Positions 5,030-5,059 of a DNA stretch of 5,059 nucleotides are shown here, in pieces; within the stretch, counting starts at the first letter, position 1; each line of letters begins with the position of its first letter. Below the pieces are notes generated by a model that did not search any database, was not told the origin of the DNA, and worked only from the letters and a program-made list of their open reading frames with translations. A program made the position numbers and the translations under genes. The DNA is taken from contig JASLBX010000550.1 of assembly GCA_030146385.1 (NCBI GenBank), forward strand, positions 1-5,059, in the 5' to 3' direction. This DNA is from Jiangellaceae bacterium. GTDB lineage: Bacteria; Actinomycetota; Actinomycetes; Jiangellales; Jiangellaceae.

Positions 5030-5059
5030 GCTGGCGTCTCAGAGAGAACCGACCCCTCT

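Noticed and set aside
4335..5030. Long + strand frame opposite the Fic-like gene (231 aa).
   Set aside because: Its translation is Arg/Gly-rich with no recognisable motifs, while the - strand frame matches a known actinobacterial family pattern.

Overview
The window comes from a high-GC Gram-positive bacterium, most likely an actinobacterium. GTG starts, GC-rich third codon positions and long open frames on both strands all point that way. The gene at the right end also resembles a conserved actinobacterial protein of the Rv3662c type. I cannot name the genus.

Left three-quarters (1-3729, + strand): a two-gene cassette, here called A-B, occurs twice in tandem as A1-B1-A2-B2. A proteins (328 and 325 aa) have an acidic cytoplasmic tail of about 60 residues, one membrane segment and a two-part, beta-rich outer region. 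B proteins (268 aa each) have an N-terminal signal or anchor segment and a similar two-part outer region. All four proteins carry four cysteines at matching places and end in Ala-Glu-Cys plus two residues. A and B therefore look like ancient paralogs, and the A-B pair was later duplicated as a unit. In both cassettes the A stop and B start overlap as ATGA, with the same GGAG ribosome site inside the last codons of A. The 74-base leader of A1 resembles the B1-A2 spacer, so the array may continue past the left edge. I recognise no named family; a paired cell-surface complex is the most economical reading, but it is inference.

Right quarter (3793-5015, - strand): a 246-aa protein with the layout of a Fic/Fido protein whose active-site motif has decayed, followed after 23 bases by a PIN-domain protein of VapC type. 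The PIN protein has no antitoxin beside it and carries Cys where the third acidic metal ligand is expected. The two - strand genes converge on B2 across a 63-base gap. Spot counts of single 60-base lines gave 57% and 62% GC in the cassettes against 70% and 73% in the Fic-like gene. This fits an accessory array beside a core locus.

I see no RNA genes, insertion sequences, CRISPR arrays or convincing terminators.
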